This document shows positions 34,151 through 45,551 of a DNA stretch of 64,000 nucleotides, one piece after another; within the stretch, counting starts at the first letter, position 1; every line of letters starts with the position of its first letter. A program made the position numbers and the translations under genes. Location of the stretch: NCBI RefSeq assembly GCF_003576645.1, contig NC_044924.1, positions 21,827,233-21,891,232 of the forward strand, written 5' to 3'. Under the pieces are notes generated by a model that was not told the DNA's origin, searched no databases, and was given only the letters and a program-made list of their open reading frames with translations. Source of the DNA: Ipomoea triloba (taxonomy: Eukaryota; Streptophyta; Magnoliopsida; Solanales; Convolvulaceae).

Positions 34151-35229
34151 TCATAACATTTTAGGGCTTCATTGCTAACTTTACAGCCATTTTATAGATT
34201 GACAAAAACATAGTACTAAGATCATTCTTTGTAGTCTAAGTTCTAGAGTGTGCTAAGTAAAAGTATTCCATTACCTATCAAAATCATCAACAGGGGAATC
34301 AGCCCTTTGAAAAGGAACTCTAATCACACCAGGGGTTGAAAAAGTTGCATCTTTTGTGGCTTCCCCTGCAATTCTATCCACCAGGGCATCAATCCCCGGT
34401 TCCCCCGCAGCACCCTCTGTCTCTTGCTCTTTCTCCTTCTCTTTCTCCTTCTCTTGTTGCTGCTCCTTGTCCTTCTATTGCTGCTGTGCTGGTGGTGGTG
34501 TTGTAGTCAGCCCCAAATCACTCCCTTGCTGCTGTGCTGGTGGTGGTGGTGGAGTCAGCCCTAAATCCCTCTCTTGTTGCTGTGCTGGTGGTGGTGATGG
34601 ACTCAGCCCCAAATCAAAGGTCGGAGCATCTAATTGGTCCGATGGCTGTGTTGCTTGAGATAGCCCCAAGTCAAAAGAAGGGGCATTAGGGTCCATTTGT
34701 TTCCTTGTCTTTTCAAAGGCTTCGACAAGGGCATCCACAACCGTAGTGAAGCTTTCACTACCAAAGAAGATGTCGTCCAACTGGGAGGATGTTAGGGTTG
34801 AAGTGGCTTCTATGGTGCTGGCAACATTTAGCATGTTAGATAAGCCCGAAAATGTCTTCCTCATCACATTTACGGGTGCTCCTTGCTTTCCAATCTCCGC
34901 CATAGCCTCACCAAACTCTCCTACTGTCAAAGCCAGCTTTTGTAGGATCCCTGCCACCCTATCTACACTTGATGATGGGATATTCAATGCTGGTTCAGCA
35001 GCAACAGGAGGTTGATCATTCTGCCTGGAGGTGGCAGCAGCAACATCAGTAGGTTTTGATATTCTGGGGAGCACTGTCCCCCTTCCAAACGACCCTGCTT
35101 TGTTTTCTTCTTTAACCCTTTTTCTGGCAAGTTCAGCACTCCACCCAACAATGGTTGGGTATGTTCTATTCACTCTCATCCCCTTGAACTGTACTCGGTC
35201 AAAGTACACAAGCTGCATAAGACAGGGAG

Positions 35230-36415
35230 TTAGAACTGAAGTTTATTCACAGTTTGAAAAGCCCATATTCACACATTCACAGATTCAGTACAGTATATTC
35301 ACATATTCAATACACTATATTCACAGATTGAAAACTCCACATTCACAATTTTCAGTAATTATATTACTATCTGTTCTACATTCACACATTCATGTCAATA
35401 TATTCATAGCTTCAATACTATATATTCACAATCTGTAAAGACTAAATTCATAGATTTCAGTAATTATATTACTATCTGTTCTAGATTCACACATTCATGT
35501 CCATATATTCACAAATTCAATACACTATATTCACAGTTTGAAAAATCCATATTCACACATTCACAGATTCAGTACAGTATATTCACATTTTCAATACACT
35601 ATATTCATAGATTGAAAACTCCACATTCACAATTTTCAGTAATTATATTGAGATTGAAAACTCCACATTCACAATTTTCAGTAATTATATTGCTATTGAA
35701 AACTCCACATTCACAATTTTCAGTAATTATATTGCTATCTGTTCTACAACATTCACAATTTTCAGTAATTATATTGCTATCTGTTCTACATTCACACATT
35801 CATTCAGTAATTATATTGCTATCTGTTCTACATTCACACATTCATGTCAATATATTCACAGCTTCAATACTATATATTCACAATCTGTAAAGACTAAATT
35901 CATAGATTACAGTAATTATATTACTATCTGTTCTAGATTCACACATTCATGTCCATATATTCACAAATTCAATACACTATATTCACAGTTTGAAAAGTCC
36001 ATATTCACACATTCACAGATTCAGTACAGTATATTCACATTTTCAATACACTATATTCACAGATTGAAAACTCCACATTCACAATTTTCAGTAATTATAT
36101 TGCTATCTGTTCTACATTCACACATTCATGTCAATATATTCACAGCTTCAATACTATATATTCACAATCTGTAAAGACTAAATTTATAGATTTCAGTAAT
36201 TATATTACTATCTGTTCTAGATTCACACATTCATGTCTATATATTCACAACTTCAATACATTATATTCACAGTTTGAAAAGTTCATATTCACACATTTTA
36301 GTGATACTTGTTCACATATTTCAATAATTACAGTAGTATCTGTTCTACATTCACACATTCATGTCCATATATTCACAGCTTCAATACTATATATTCACAA
36401 ACAAATAAGTCATTA
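35230..36415. repeat. Dense ATTCACA motif array in intron 1 of the MULE-1 Ulp1-like gene
   Basis: ATTCACA recurs about every 20-25 bases (seven times in 35245-35385), usually as TATATTCACA, ACATTCACA or ATTCACACATTCA. Longer units are nested: blocks containing CAGTAATTATATT then CTATCTGTTCTA and TTCACACATTCATGTC repeat several times, and a shorter one with AACTCCACATTCACAATTTT is tandem at 35640-35760. It fills the intron and stops at both exon edges. Confidence 0.9.
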
Positions 36416-37429
36416 TTTTATAAAAATAGTAATGAAAATTCAAAATAAAGTGAACTTACTAGGATGAATGCAACCGGTCCAGTGAAGAATTGCTTGTCAT
36501 TCTTTTGAAAAGATTGAATGGAGTCGACCATAGACTTGTGTGTATAGGCACACCAATTGTAGTTCTTGATCTGGTCAAGGTCTATCAAGGATTTTAAAAT
36601 CCTAAAGTTGCAACACCTGTCTTGGTGGCCACACAGCATTGCCGATACTATAAACAGGACAAAGTCGCGTTTAAACATATCGCCATGGTCTCCTTTTTTC
36701 AGAATCTGCCCCGGCATTGATGTTGTGATTGGGGATTTACCATCAATTCCCCATCGCTTCCTCCATAAGGCCACGAGGTTGGCATACGATCCACTAGCAC
36801 CATTTTCTGCCATATGCTCAAATCTTGTGGCCTCCTCAACCACTTTGCTCCCTTGTGGGATCCCCAACATTCTTTGAACATCATCCTCTTCAATAAGCAG
36901 CAATTCACCCCCTTCAAGCCGGATTGCAGAGCGATAAACATCAAATTGTCTAAGCAAGTACTTCATTAGAGGGCCTTCACTCTTTGTTAGTTGGAGGTGT
37001 AATATCCCTCCAAATCCTATCTCCTCCACAGCTATTTTTTGTTCATCAGTCAGCTCTTGCACAAACTCAGCCACAATCTTCGGGCTCATCCTTGTATTCC
37101 ACGTTTTTTGTTGTTTCTCTACATTTTCATCCTCATCTGTGCGTGGATTTTTTCTTGTAGATTTTCTCTTTGCTGCTCTTTCAGCCCGACTACCTTCCCC
37201 TTGTTCCACTGCTTTCCTCTTTCCTATTTTTTTTTCAGCGGCAGATGGCCTGTCATTTCGCTGTTTTGTTCTTACTTCGGCTTGGATAGACGAGTCCGAA
37301 CCTTCTGCCTCTGCTGCTTGAGAGCTAAGAATAGCTCTTGTCTTCCTTGCCTCTTTGTTCACACGGCTAGGATTTGTTTTCTCCATTGCTGCCAATTGTA
37401 CCAATGAATAGTTTAGAAATAAAAACAGA

Positions 37430-37985
37430 ACACCACAGGGCTATAGATTCACACATTGAAAACTATATATTCACATAAGCTATACTACATATTCACAATC
37501 TAGAAACACCACAGGGCTATATGTTTATTAATTATATCAACACTGTTATGCATTCACACATTCAAAACTCTATATTCACAGTTAGAAAACAACACATTCA
37601 CACATTTCAGTGATAATTGTTCAATAATATAATTACTATCTCTTCTACATTCACACATTCGTAACAATACATTCACAGTCCATATACTCTATATTCACAT
37701 TTTGAAAACTCTAGATTCACACATTTTAGGGGCAATATGTTTAGTACTTATATCAACACTGTTATGCATTCACACACTCAAAACACTACATTCGCAGAAC
37801 CAGTACTCTATATTCACAGTTTGAATACTCCAAATTCACACATTTCAGGGGCAATATGTTTAGTGATTATATTTATCAATGTTATGCATTTAGACATTCA
37901 AAACTCTATTTTCACACTTCATATACTCCATATTCACAGTTTGAAAACCTCACATTCACAGAGATTAAACTCTAGGTCACAAAAT
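37430..37985. repeat. ATTCACA motif array upstream of the MULE-1 Ulp1-like gene
   Basis: Same motif as 35230-36415 (CTATATTCACA, GCATTCACACATTC). It covers the DNA between the coding start and the terminal region. Confidence 0.85.
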
Positions 37986-38386
37986 TATAATCTCACATTC
38001 ACAAAGATTAAACTATTAACATTGTATGTTACATACAACAGAAAGATACTCCACAGAAACTCATTAAACTACTTAGAATCACAAAATATTGAATAAAACG
38101 TAAAATTTTTGAACTAAAATCCCATAATATAAAAATGTGAAGAAATACATGTTTTCAAAATGCTTCAATGATAGAATGAAGACTGCTGCTTAGTGTTGTT
38201 GCAAAAAATTCCGGCGAACGAGTGCTATAGTGAGCGTCGACGATGCGATTATGTCGGAAAACGGCGAAATGCTCTTGCGGAGGAAGGGAGAGTTGATCGT
38301 CGTCGAAATGGTGAAGAATCGCAAACTGTAACTTGGTTGAGAAGCCTGGTATTTGGCTTATATATTTTTAAAAAAAAAATTGATTG

Positions 38387-38428
38387 GCTGGGGATAACGG
38401 TGCCACTAACAGCACCGTTATCCCCAGC
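38387..38428. repeat. Perfect hairpin just inside the MULE-1 right end
   Basis: A 17-bp stem GCTGGGGATAACGGTGC (38387-38403) pairs exactly with 38412-38428 around an 8-base loop. It sits between the Ulp1-like gene's upstream region and the terminal repeat. Confidence 0.85.
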
Positions 38429-38435
38429 AACTAAA

Positions 38436-38498
38436 CGGCGTCGTTTAAGGACCCAGGTGCACCTTGCAAGTGCACCTGGGTCCACGACATAACAATTG
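38436..38498. repeat. MULE-1 right terminal inverted repeat
   Basis: A near-perfect 35-bp palindrome, GGACCCAGGTGCAC...GTGCACCTGGGTCC, is followed by ACGACATAACAATTG at the border. Confidence 0.75.
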
Positions 38499-38509
38499 AT
38501 ATTTGATCC

Positions 38510-39039
38510 ACTCTTAATTTATATGTTATAATAGAACGACATATAAATTAAGGTTTATTCGCATAAATGATTTATTAGCATAAGGCGAGTGTGTTAGTCG
38601 CCAAAGCGGCCCACTCATAATAAATAGCTAAATAATCATTCATGTTTATGTTTACAACATAAATTAAAGTTTATTCACATAAATAAATTATTAGCATAAG
38701 GCGAGTGCGTTAGTCACCAAAGTGGCCCACTCAAGGTAATAGCTAAATAATTATTTATGTTTACAAATGTTTACAAATGTTTATTATACACTCAAGGTAT
38801 TAGTCACCAAAGTAGCCCACCAAAGTGCGCTATGTCAGGCTTGTAACCGCTATGATTCGGTTAGTAAAGTTCGATGAGGTTCTGACTTCTACATTTTCAT
38901 ATTAAGTGAGCTCAAATTAAGGATTGAAAGTGTAAAGTCATACTTATATGAATCAAGTGGGAGAATGTTAGAAATAATTTATTCCTAACGTTGATTCATA
39001 TAATAAAGGTGTCATGCTTATATGAATCAAGTGGGAGAC
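38510..39039 (+). repeat. 3' internal region with a partial tandem repeat
   Basis: CATAAGGCGAGTG...GTTAGTC then CCAAAG and GCCCACTCA occurs at 38579-38617 and 38696-38735, with a shortened third unit at 38790-38822. No gene is seen. Confidence 0.7.
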
Positions 39040-39630
39040 TGTTAGAAATAATTATTTCCTAACATTGATTTATATAATAAAGGTTGTAACTCCATAAGGG
39101 ACTCACGTTGATGATTAGTGATGTATAAAGGCGGAATTACTGGGTGAAATTCCCTCCCTCTCATTCTGTTAAAATTTAAGTTTATAAGGGTTAAAAGATG
39201 TATAATGGAAAAAGGATATGGGTTCTCCTAAAAGGAGGTTTCACATTCCTAAAGGGATTTATATTCCTGAAAGGAGGTTTCCCATTCCTCTTGAAAGAGG
39301 GTTTGTCATCACATCTATAAATACCCAGGAAAACTCTAGGGACAAGATGGTTTCTGATCTTAAGGTTTTTAGTCTCTGACTTTTCTAGTCTCCATATCAT
39401 CAGGAGGTGATTAAGGCATACAGATCAGAGAGGTGAAGCATTAATTCTTGATTGTTCAGGTTAGAGATTACATCTCAATGGAATCAAGTAAGTCTTTATA
39501 TTTATTCTTGTTTTAATTAAAGATCCATAATCATGAACATTGTTTAGTTGATTAATTTAATTTACATGCGGTTCATTATTATTTGTGCTTTCGCATTCAA
39601 GTTATAAGCGCATAAAGGTTTTAATTAACA
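39040..39630 (+). repeat. 3' LTR of the pol-less copia-type element
   Basis: Same length and ends as 28720-29310. It is preceded by the purine tract and by a partial extra copy of the PPT-LTR junction (38966-39039). Confidence 0.92.
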
Positions 39631-39635
39631 CGAAG

Positions 39636-40500
39636 AAGCCAACCAGAGATGACAAAGAAGTGGATATGGCTTTGTTGGTCGGAGAAGAAGAAATCGTACT
39701 TGCAATATATTAATTAATTCTACGTAGTGGTTCAATGTTTTGGACTGAGTGGTTGGACCATAGTGCTCAACGACAATCATTATTGTGTGGACCATGGTCC
39801 ACATAGCTGTATGGACCATACTATCAAATAATGCACATTCAATATAAAAATAATGTACATTCAGTATAAAAATAATGTACATTATATTCAGGGGATGTAC
39901 ATTATTTGTGTACTGAATGTACATTATTTTTATAGTATAAAAATAATGTACATTCAGTACAAAAATAATGTACATTTAATACATTAAAAATGTACATTTT
40001 ATTATGGTCCACACAATAATTTACCGCTCAACGACGGTCTTATCCTCGCACAGGGCTCTAAGCTCTGATTTTGTAGGTCTATAACACATCACCAACTTGG
40101 TTTAATATATTGTAGTAGTTTTCACAATAAAAATTTTGATTTCAATTTATGGACTTTCCAGTAGTATATGAACTTTAATACTAGCATGACAGCATGGAGT
40201 TTTTTTTCTCAGTTTTTTGTTACAACTTGCGTTTGTCGTATGCTGTACGACTCTTGTGCAAGAATACATACGAGAAATGCAGGTTCTCATATTTGTATTG
40301 CATTTATTGTATTTTAGGTGAAAAAAATTAGGAATTTAAAAATTTTAAGTGGACTTGCATTTTTTACCACAAACTTTCAAACTAGTTTTCCTTCTTTTGT
40401 CTAAATTTTAAAAGTTGCCCGTCCATTCCTCATGAATACCAATTTCAATCAAAAACCCAAACACACCAGCAAATGTACACTCAACAATTTCAATTTTGAT
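39636..40500. repeat. Repeat R, copy d, right part
   Basis: It continues the unit interrupted at 28714: AAGCCAACCAGAGATGAC, GCACAGGGCTCTAAGCTC and ATCACCAACTTGG match copies a-c. The MULE MITE at 39774-40025 is inserted in it. Confidence 0.65.
39774..40025. mobile_element. MULE-family MITE (252 bp)
   Basis: The 9-bp duplication gctcaacga (39765-39773, 40026-40034) flanks it; the target sequence is recognisable in R copy a as gcgctaaacgg. The ends CAATCATTATTGTGTGGACC and inverse GGTAAATTATTGTGTGGACC match MULE-2 (43597 and 54433). Between them is almost nothing but repeated AATGTACATT boxes (39855, 39880, 39898, 39918, 39950 and others). Confidence 0.9.
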
Positions 40501-40631
40501 GCTAAATACAAAAATGCTGTGTATTAATTAGAAACACTGTTCAATACAAAAATACAAAAATGTTAACAATTTCAATTTCTTGATAGAAAAAATGCTGCTA
40601 TTTTGTAATACAAATGAGATACAACAAAAAT

Positions 40632-40890
40632 ACAAAAAAAAAAAAAAACAAAACAAAACAAAAAACAAAAAACAAAAACAAAAAAAAAAAAAAAAAAAAC
40701 AAAACAAAACAAAAAAAAAAAAAAAAAAAACAAAACAAAACAAAAAAAAAAAAAAAAAAAACAAAACAAAACAAAAAAAAAAAAAAAAAAAACAAAACAA
40801 AACAAAAAAAAAAAAAAAAAAAACAAAACAAAACAAAAAACAAAAAACAAAAACAAAAAAAAAAAACAAAAAAACAAAGGAACAAAACTG
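40632..40890. repeat. (AAAAC)n / poly-A-rich simple repeat
   Basis: AAAACAAAACAAAAAAAA units repeat with a higher period of about 33 bases. Long open frames here (both strands) are only Lys/Asn or Phe runs. Confidence 0.95.
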
Positions 40891-41382
40891 GATCATTTGA
40901 TATTTTCAGGCGTGTATTCACTTTCTTATAAACTTTAAATCTCACTCAGAAAAAGCAACAAGGTTCCAGATTTAATCTTATGGAATACAAGAAGATGACT
41001 GAAATTCTTAAGTTGCTTAAGAATTTCTTGTAGAACTATAAGACTGTGAAATATCTTGGGGTCCTGCAAATTAATTGCATATAAATTGATGTATCTTTCA
41101 GATATCTCCCCAAAATATTTATATGAAATATTTTGACTGTTAGGAGGGGTTACATGGAAATTACCGGCAATTCAATACTCCAACTTCCACAAAATATATC
41201 TTAAAAGATATATTAGTCCTGGAAAATATAATTACATGAACCATGTATAACATATACATTTTTCATAAGTTATGTACCTTCGTAGGTCCATACACCGCAT
41301 GCGAAATTATTATAATATAATATATTGTAATATATTTATATATAATATTATTAATCCAATGCATGCCATGCAAAAGGAATAA

Positions 41383-41451
<69 letters not shown>

Positions 41452-43059
41452 CACACTATACGCATGCATGAATTCAAAATTGTGAAGCAATGAATTATTC
41501 AAGGACTCGGCCAATAATTAACAATTCAAATGGCCGAATGGTAATTCAACGCATGTACTGAAGCATAATTAGTGAAGCAACAAAATTATCACTTCGCCCA
41601 ATTTCATAAATTCGGCCACACCCATGGACTCGGCCATTCATGTGTACTCGGCTATAATCATAAATTCGGTCATTCATGTACTCGGCCAATTCATAATTCA
41701 GCCACATCCATATTTCCCAATTTATTTTCTACCAAACTAAAATAAGATTTATAACTCCACAACTTCAAATATTATTTGAGCTTTCATGGTAGTCCATCTG
41801 AAACATTAATCTCCATTACCATATAAATATCCAACAATCCTCCTCTATTTATATAGTAAAAAATTAATATTGTACCAAGATAGATCCAAAACTCATGCAT
41901 AAATGAAAGTGTCTTAGAGATTGAATTTTCACATACTATTATATGCGGTGATCCATCAATTCGGATTGCAGTAATGGACGAACCTTGAATCACGCAGTCT
42001 CTTTGAAGAAATGTAGGTATAACACACATAAGTTTTACAATCATTACAACTCAAAGTAACTTAACACTATAAAGGCCATGTGTCCGTATCCATTAATGAG
42101 CATGAAATTATGTAATGCAGATATTCAAAATAATTTGAAACAATTTAAGATGCCAAGATAAGTACACAGCTGGATTTGTTAACGCAGTTGGAGAACTCCT
42201 CCTAATCTGCGGGGCCACGCCCAAAAACATTTTCACTAAAGCTCAACCCGAAGGTTTTTACAAATACAAGGTTCAATGAATTACAAAACTAGGTCTACTA
42301 CCCTATTTAAACATTAACCTTATAAAACAACTCTATGAAAAAGTTACGTTTGAACTTAATTCTACCAATTAAACAAACGGTAACCAACCTGGATTTTGAC
42401 ACAACTTGTACTTATATTACTTGGAGCTGACTTCTCTGGATTGTACACCAATCTTTCCCGCAACTGAAGTTTCTTCGCAGCACCTTTCAGGCTATGTATA
42501 TGTATTCAATTATTTATGAAACTTCGAATTCTCCATTCTTTGAATTGTCTATTTATAGGGTCGATTTTGCTTTTGATTCCTTCAATTTCGCATGTCATGC
42601 TTCCACGTTTTCAGCTTAGCTTGCCTTGTGTTTTAATTTCCCTCAAATGTTGCTTCCACTTGCCTCCACGTTCGCATGATCACCATACTACATCTTCCAT
42701 TTGCTTTTTCTAATTTCTATTTCACATTTTTCATATTTCATGCACTGCACACACTTTCACGTACCATTTTCCTTGTGCATGTAGTTTCCATATGTACTAG
42801 ATATTTAATGTGCATGCATAATATAATATATAGTCCATGCATATCCCATACTCACCACACACACGTACAAAGTATTGCATGCATGCATTTCATTTCCCAT
42901 ATATTGTATTTATATCCTTGGTTTGTGTTTTGATAATATATGCCAATATACTAACAGAGGAGATTTTGTCATCCAGACGTATTATCCTAATTTGCAATAA
43001 TCTGGTAACTTATCCAATTCGTTTTCATATAGCAAAATAGACTTTGGTATATGCTATAA
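40891..43059. other. Non-coding, probably transposon-derived DNA
   Basis: No domain-bearing frame. It contains an (AT)n run (41389-41450), a cluster of TCGGCCA motifs (41508-41710), and a CCAACAATCCTCCTC stretch (41830-41844) resembling the untranslated part of a minus-strand LTR element. 42955-43033 is shared with 25962-26040. I could not delimit an element. Confidence 0.5.
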
Positions 43060-43482
43060 GAGTAAATTACCAAAATGGTCCCTCGACTATGTTGATTTCA
43101 CCAATTTGGTCATACTCATACTGATTTGGCTAATTTCCTCCTTCGACTATCTTTTTTTTTTAATCATGTTAGTCCTCCAACAACTTTGACGGTATACGTC
43201 CAGATATGAGTAGGACCAAATTGGTAAAATCGATATAGTCAAGGGACCAAATTGGTGAAATCAATATAGTCAAGGGACCGAGTAAATTACCAAAATGGTC
43301 CCTTGACTATATTGATTTCACCAATTTGGTCCCTCTCATACCCGAACGTATACCGTCTAAGTCGCCTGAGGACCAAAGTGGTTAAAAAAAAATAGTCGAA
43401 GGAGGAAATTAGCCAAATTAAAATGAGTAGGACCAAATTGGTGAAATCAACATAGTCGAGGGATCATTTTGTTAATTTACTC
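43060..43482. mobile_element. Dimeric MULE-type MITE
   Basis: GAGTAAATTACCAAAATGG at the left is inverted at the right as ATTTTGTTAATTTACTC. The 10-bp duplication tatgctataa (43050-43059, 43483-43492) flanks it. A second internal copy of the left end (43276-43300) makes it a two-unit element; each half has GACCAAATTGGTGAAATC arms. Confidence 0.75.
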
Positions 43483-43596
43483 TATGCTATAATTTGCCTA
43501 GTTTTTCAAAGCCCTGACTGGGCTTGCCTATTTCCATCCAAAATTTTGTGGAGAGAAAACAGGTTCTAAAAAGTCAAAGTTGGCAACCACCGAACA

Positions 43597-43663
43597 CAAT
43601 CATTATTGCATGGACCATGGTCCACACAGCTGTGTGGACCATGGCCCAAAACGACGCCGTCTC
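43597..43663. repeat. MULE-2 left terminal inverted repeat
   Basis: CAATCATTATTGCATGGACC, then a perfect 30-bp palindrome (43615-43644), then CCCAAAACGACGCCGT. Confidence 0.88.
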
Positions 43664-43691
43664 TCCACTTAAGGAGAGACGGCGCCGTTAG
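43649..43691. repeat. Hairpin just inside the MULE-2 left end
   Basis: AACGACGCCGTCTCTCC pairs with GGAGAGACGGCGCCGTT (one mismatch) across a short loop. It has the same relative position as the hairpin of MULE-1 but no sequence similarity to it. Confidence 0.8.
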
Positions 43692-43699
43692 GTCTCCCG

Positions 43700-45551
43700 T
43701 CTTTCTTTTTTTTTTTTTTCTTTTTTTCTTTCCTTGTTTCCGCGACACAGACGCAGACTCTTCGGACACCATTTTTGCTGCTTGTATCATCACTCTTCTG
43801 TCGTCATTGTGGAGAGACGCAGCAGACTCGGACGCCATCGCCATCTCCACTGCTTCCTCACTCTCCACGCCATTGCCATCGCCACAAGAAGACAGACAAA
43901 ACCACTCCATTGCTTGAGGAAACAACAGATTCTTGAAGGTAAACATCTCATTCCTTGTTCAAGCACAAATTTCCTTGTTTATTGTTTTTGAGCAGGTTGT
44001 ATTTGTGTCCATAGTAGATTATTGATATGCATATAGTACATTTTAGGTTAACCTAGCATGTTTTGGAACTTGGAAGAGGAGACTGACTATATTGCTATGA
44101 ATTACAGAGTATTAGGTTAGCCTATATTTTGGACTTCAATATCAACTTTGCAGTTCTATTAATTCCTGCCTCCTATTTTCATGGTTCTTAAAATGCTTTA
44201 AGAGTTGTTGAATTTCACAATGTTTGATTGGAGGGAGGGGAAGAGAACAGAAAAACAGGGCATCTTCATTATATGTCTTAGGTTCAGTATATTATGTTTG
44301 ACAATGTTTGACTACCTCATTATATGTCTTAGGTTCACTATATTATGAGATTCATTTGAGTTTTATCTGGCAAACCACTCTCTGTTGCTGTTGCTTAATT
44401 TTGTGCTATAAGTGAAGGTGAACACCTAAAGTGGAATGACCATCAGTAGTTATATTATAATCACTGGCAGAGAGGGATTAAATAAATCATGTGCCTTAAT
44501 TACTTGCTGAAGGATTCTTAGCATTATTTGTCTTGAAGGGAAACACTTGTTCATAAAAATGTACATCTCTAGATATGAAAACTGAACCATCTTAGCTTGT
44601 ACATCATATGAAATATTTCCTTTTACATTAGCAATGAAAATGCACTTCCTTCATCTTGATGCCATTTTATGTCTTAACTGTAGCTGTGTGGATGCATAAC
44701 ATAAACAACCAAACACCTTCAAATCAAGTGCTGTTCATATCAGTGCTCGCCCATGGCAAATGTGTCCATTCTAGATGTGAGCTGTGGGTGGTAGACTGGT
44801 AGTTATGCTGTTTTAAATTATTGTTTCTTAATAGAGGACCTTCTTGACTGGTGTCATATCAAGATATTCTGAAAATTCTTGAACCTGCCAAGATATGCAA
44901 TTTTGTTCTGAATTTTATTGTATACTGTATGGTTCTACATGTTTTGAGCCTTTCACTTCTTTCATAGATAATTCTCTTTCAGTTTGGACTGGGTGCTAAT
45001 GCTTTCTATGTAATATTAGAGCTTTATGCTGAAGGAAATATCCTTCTTAGTTCTTACAGATTCTGATTTTAAGGTCTTTGATTGTGTTGAGTAAAATAAC
45101 TGTGCTTTAAAGCTTTTCTATGTTTTTACTTTAATCCTGATTGGCTAAATAAGGATTCCTTATTTCATTTACTATTTATTCGACTGTAAGTCTATAACCA
45201 GTATGTATACTGCTATGCATAAATTTTGATTTGCAGTCTTGCAGAAACCATTTAAAAGCTTAAAACTTGAAAGAAAGACAGTTGGTCAGGTTTGTTCTTT
45301 AACCATTTAACATTATCTTCATTAAGTTATTTTTTGCCCTTTATTGATAGTCTTAAGTTTTAATTTTTATGATATTATATAGTATAGGATGACAAGTAAG
45401 GCTATCTTTACCCATGTATATAGAACACAATGACCCCAAAATTGCAAGGGGAGAGCTGCTTGCGAACACCAATAAATTACTTAGAAATTTAATACTACGT
45501 ATTTACTAAACATAATATCAATGTCTTACTAACATTTTAGTTGTAGCAGAT
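43700..45551 (+). other. 5' leader and long first intron of the MULE-2 Ulp1-like gene (inferred)
   Basis: A pyrimidine-rich start (43700-43735) and GC-richer leader end in TTCTTGAAG/GTAAACATC (donor near 43939). Intron-like A+T-rich DNA follows up to AACATTTTAG (45531-45540), ten bases before the coding ATG. A possible small extra leader exon lies at about 45237-45290 (TTGCAG ... TTGGTCAG/GT). No other gene is seen in this 1.8 kb. Confidence 0.45.

Larger units (their letters stand above)
31431..37386 (-). pseudogene. Ulp1-like (C48) protease gene of MULE-1, 8 exons, one nonsense codon
   Basis: Exon model on the minus strand: 37386-36460, 35212-34275, 33820-33623, 33521-33347, 32477/8-32350, 32264-32121, 31847-31641, 31547-31431; all junctions are GT-AG and in phase. 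Exon 1 has basic/nuclear-type sequence and a domain shared with MULE-2 (LTDEQKIAVEEIGFG, EEDDVQRMLGIPQG). Exon 2 ends in a Pro/Gln-rich repeat region. Exons 6-7 hold the cysteine protease core: His in RHRHYFLICINV, Asp in EIIDNKS, Cys in YIDCGLFVMRHMETY. Ulp1-type enzymes cleave SUMO-like modifiers. A TAG at 34475-34477 replaces a Gln codon, so the protease part is not translated from the full frame. Exon 4 appears twice (also 33212-33038) beside an N at 33253, probably an assembly fault. Confidence 0.82.
30400..38498. mobile_element. MULE-1: non-autonomous Mutator-like element with a Ulp1-like gene
   Basis: A direct repeat atatttgatcc (30389-30399, 38499-38509) flanks it; 9-11 bp is normal for MULEs. 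The left end GCAAATTATGCCGTGGACC and the inverted right end CAATTGTTATGTCGTGGACC match the right and left ends of MULE-2 respectively, so MULE-1 lies in the opposite orientation. It carries a minus-strand Ulp1-like gene (31431-37386) and, near the left end, two copies of what looks like a first exon of the transposase gene, with the rest of the transposase deleted. Spacers and introns are packed with ATTCACA motifs. Confidence 0.85.
28720..39630 (+). mobile_element. Copia-type LTR element without pol (LARD-like), split by MULE-1
   Basis: 591-bp LTRs (28720-29310, 39040-39630) and the 5-bp duplication cgaag (28715-28719, 39631-39635) delimit it. The primer site TGGTATCAGAGC (29313-29324) and purine tract AAGTGGGAGAC (29 bases into line 39001, ending at 39039) place it on the plus strand. 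Once MULE-1 (30400-38498) is removed, only about 1.6 kb of internal DNA remains, with no gag or pol frame. By eye the LTRs differ at roughly 15-20 positions, so the insertion is not very recent. Confidence 0.9.

Noticed and set aside
32712..35890. Frames made of TPHSQFSVIILL-type repeats
   Set aside because: They are read through the ATTCACA arrays inside introns of the Ulp1-like gene.
35230..36415. CRISPR-like repeat array
   Set aside because: The motif spacing is irregular, spacers are themselves repeated, and the host is a plant nuclear genome.
40528..40945. Several open frames of 100 or more codons on both strands
   Set aside because: They are translations of the (AAAAC)n repeat (Lys/Asn or Phe/Cys runs), not genes.
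41389..41450. Origin or promoter element at the AT run
   Set aside because: It is a simple (AT)n microsatellite; several similar runs occur across the window.
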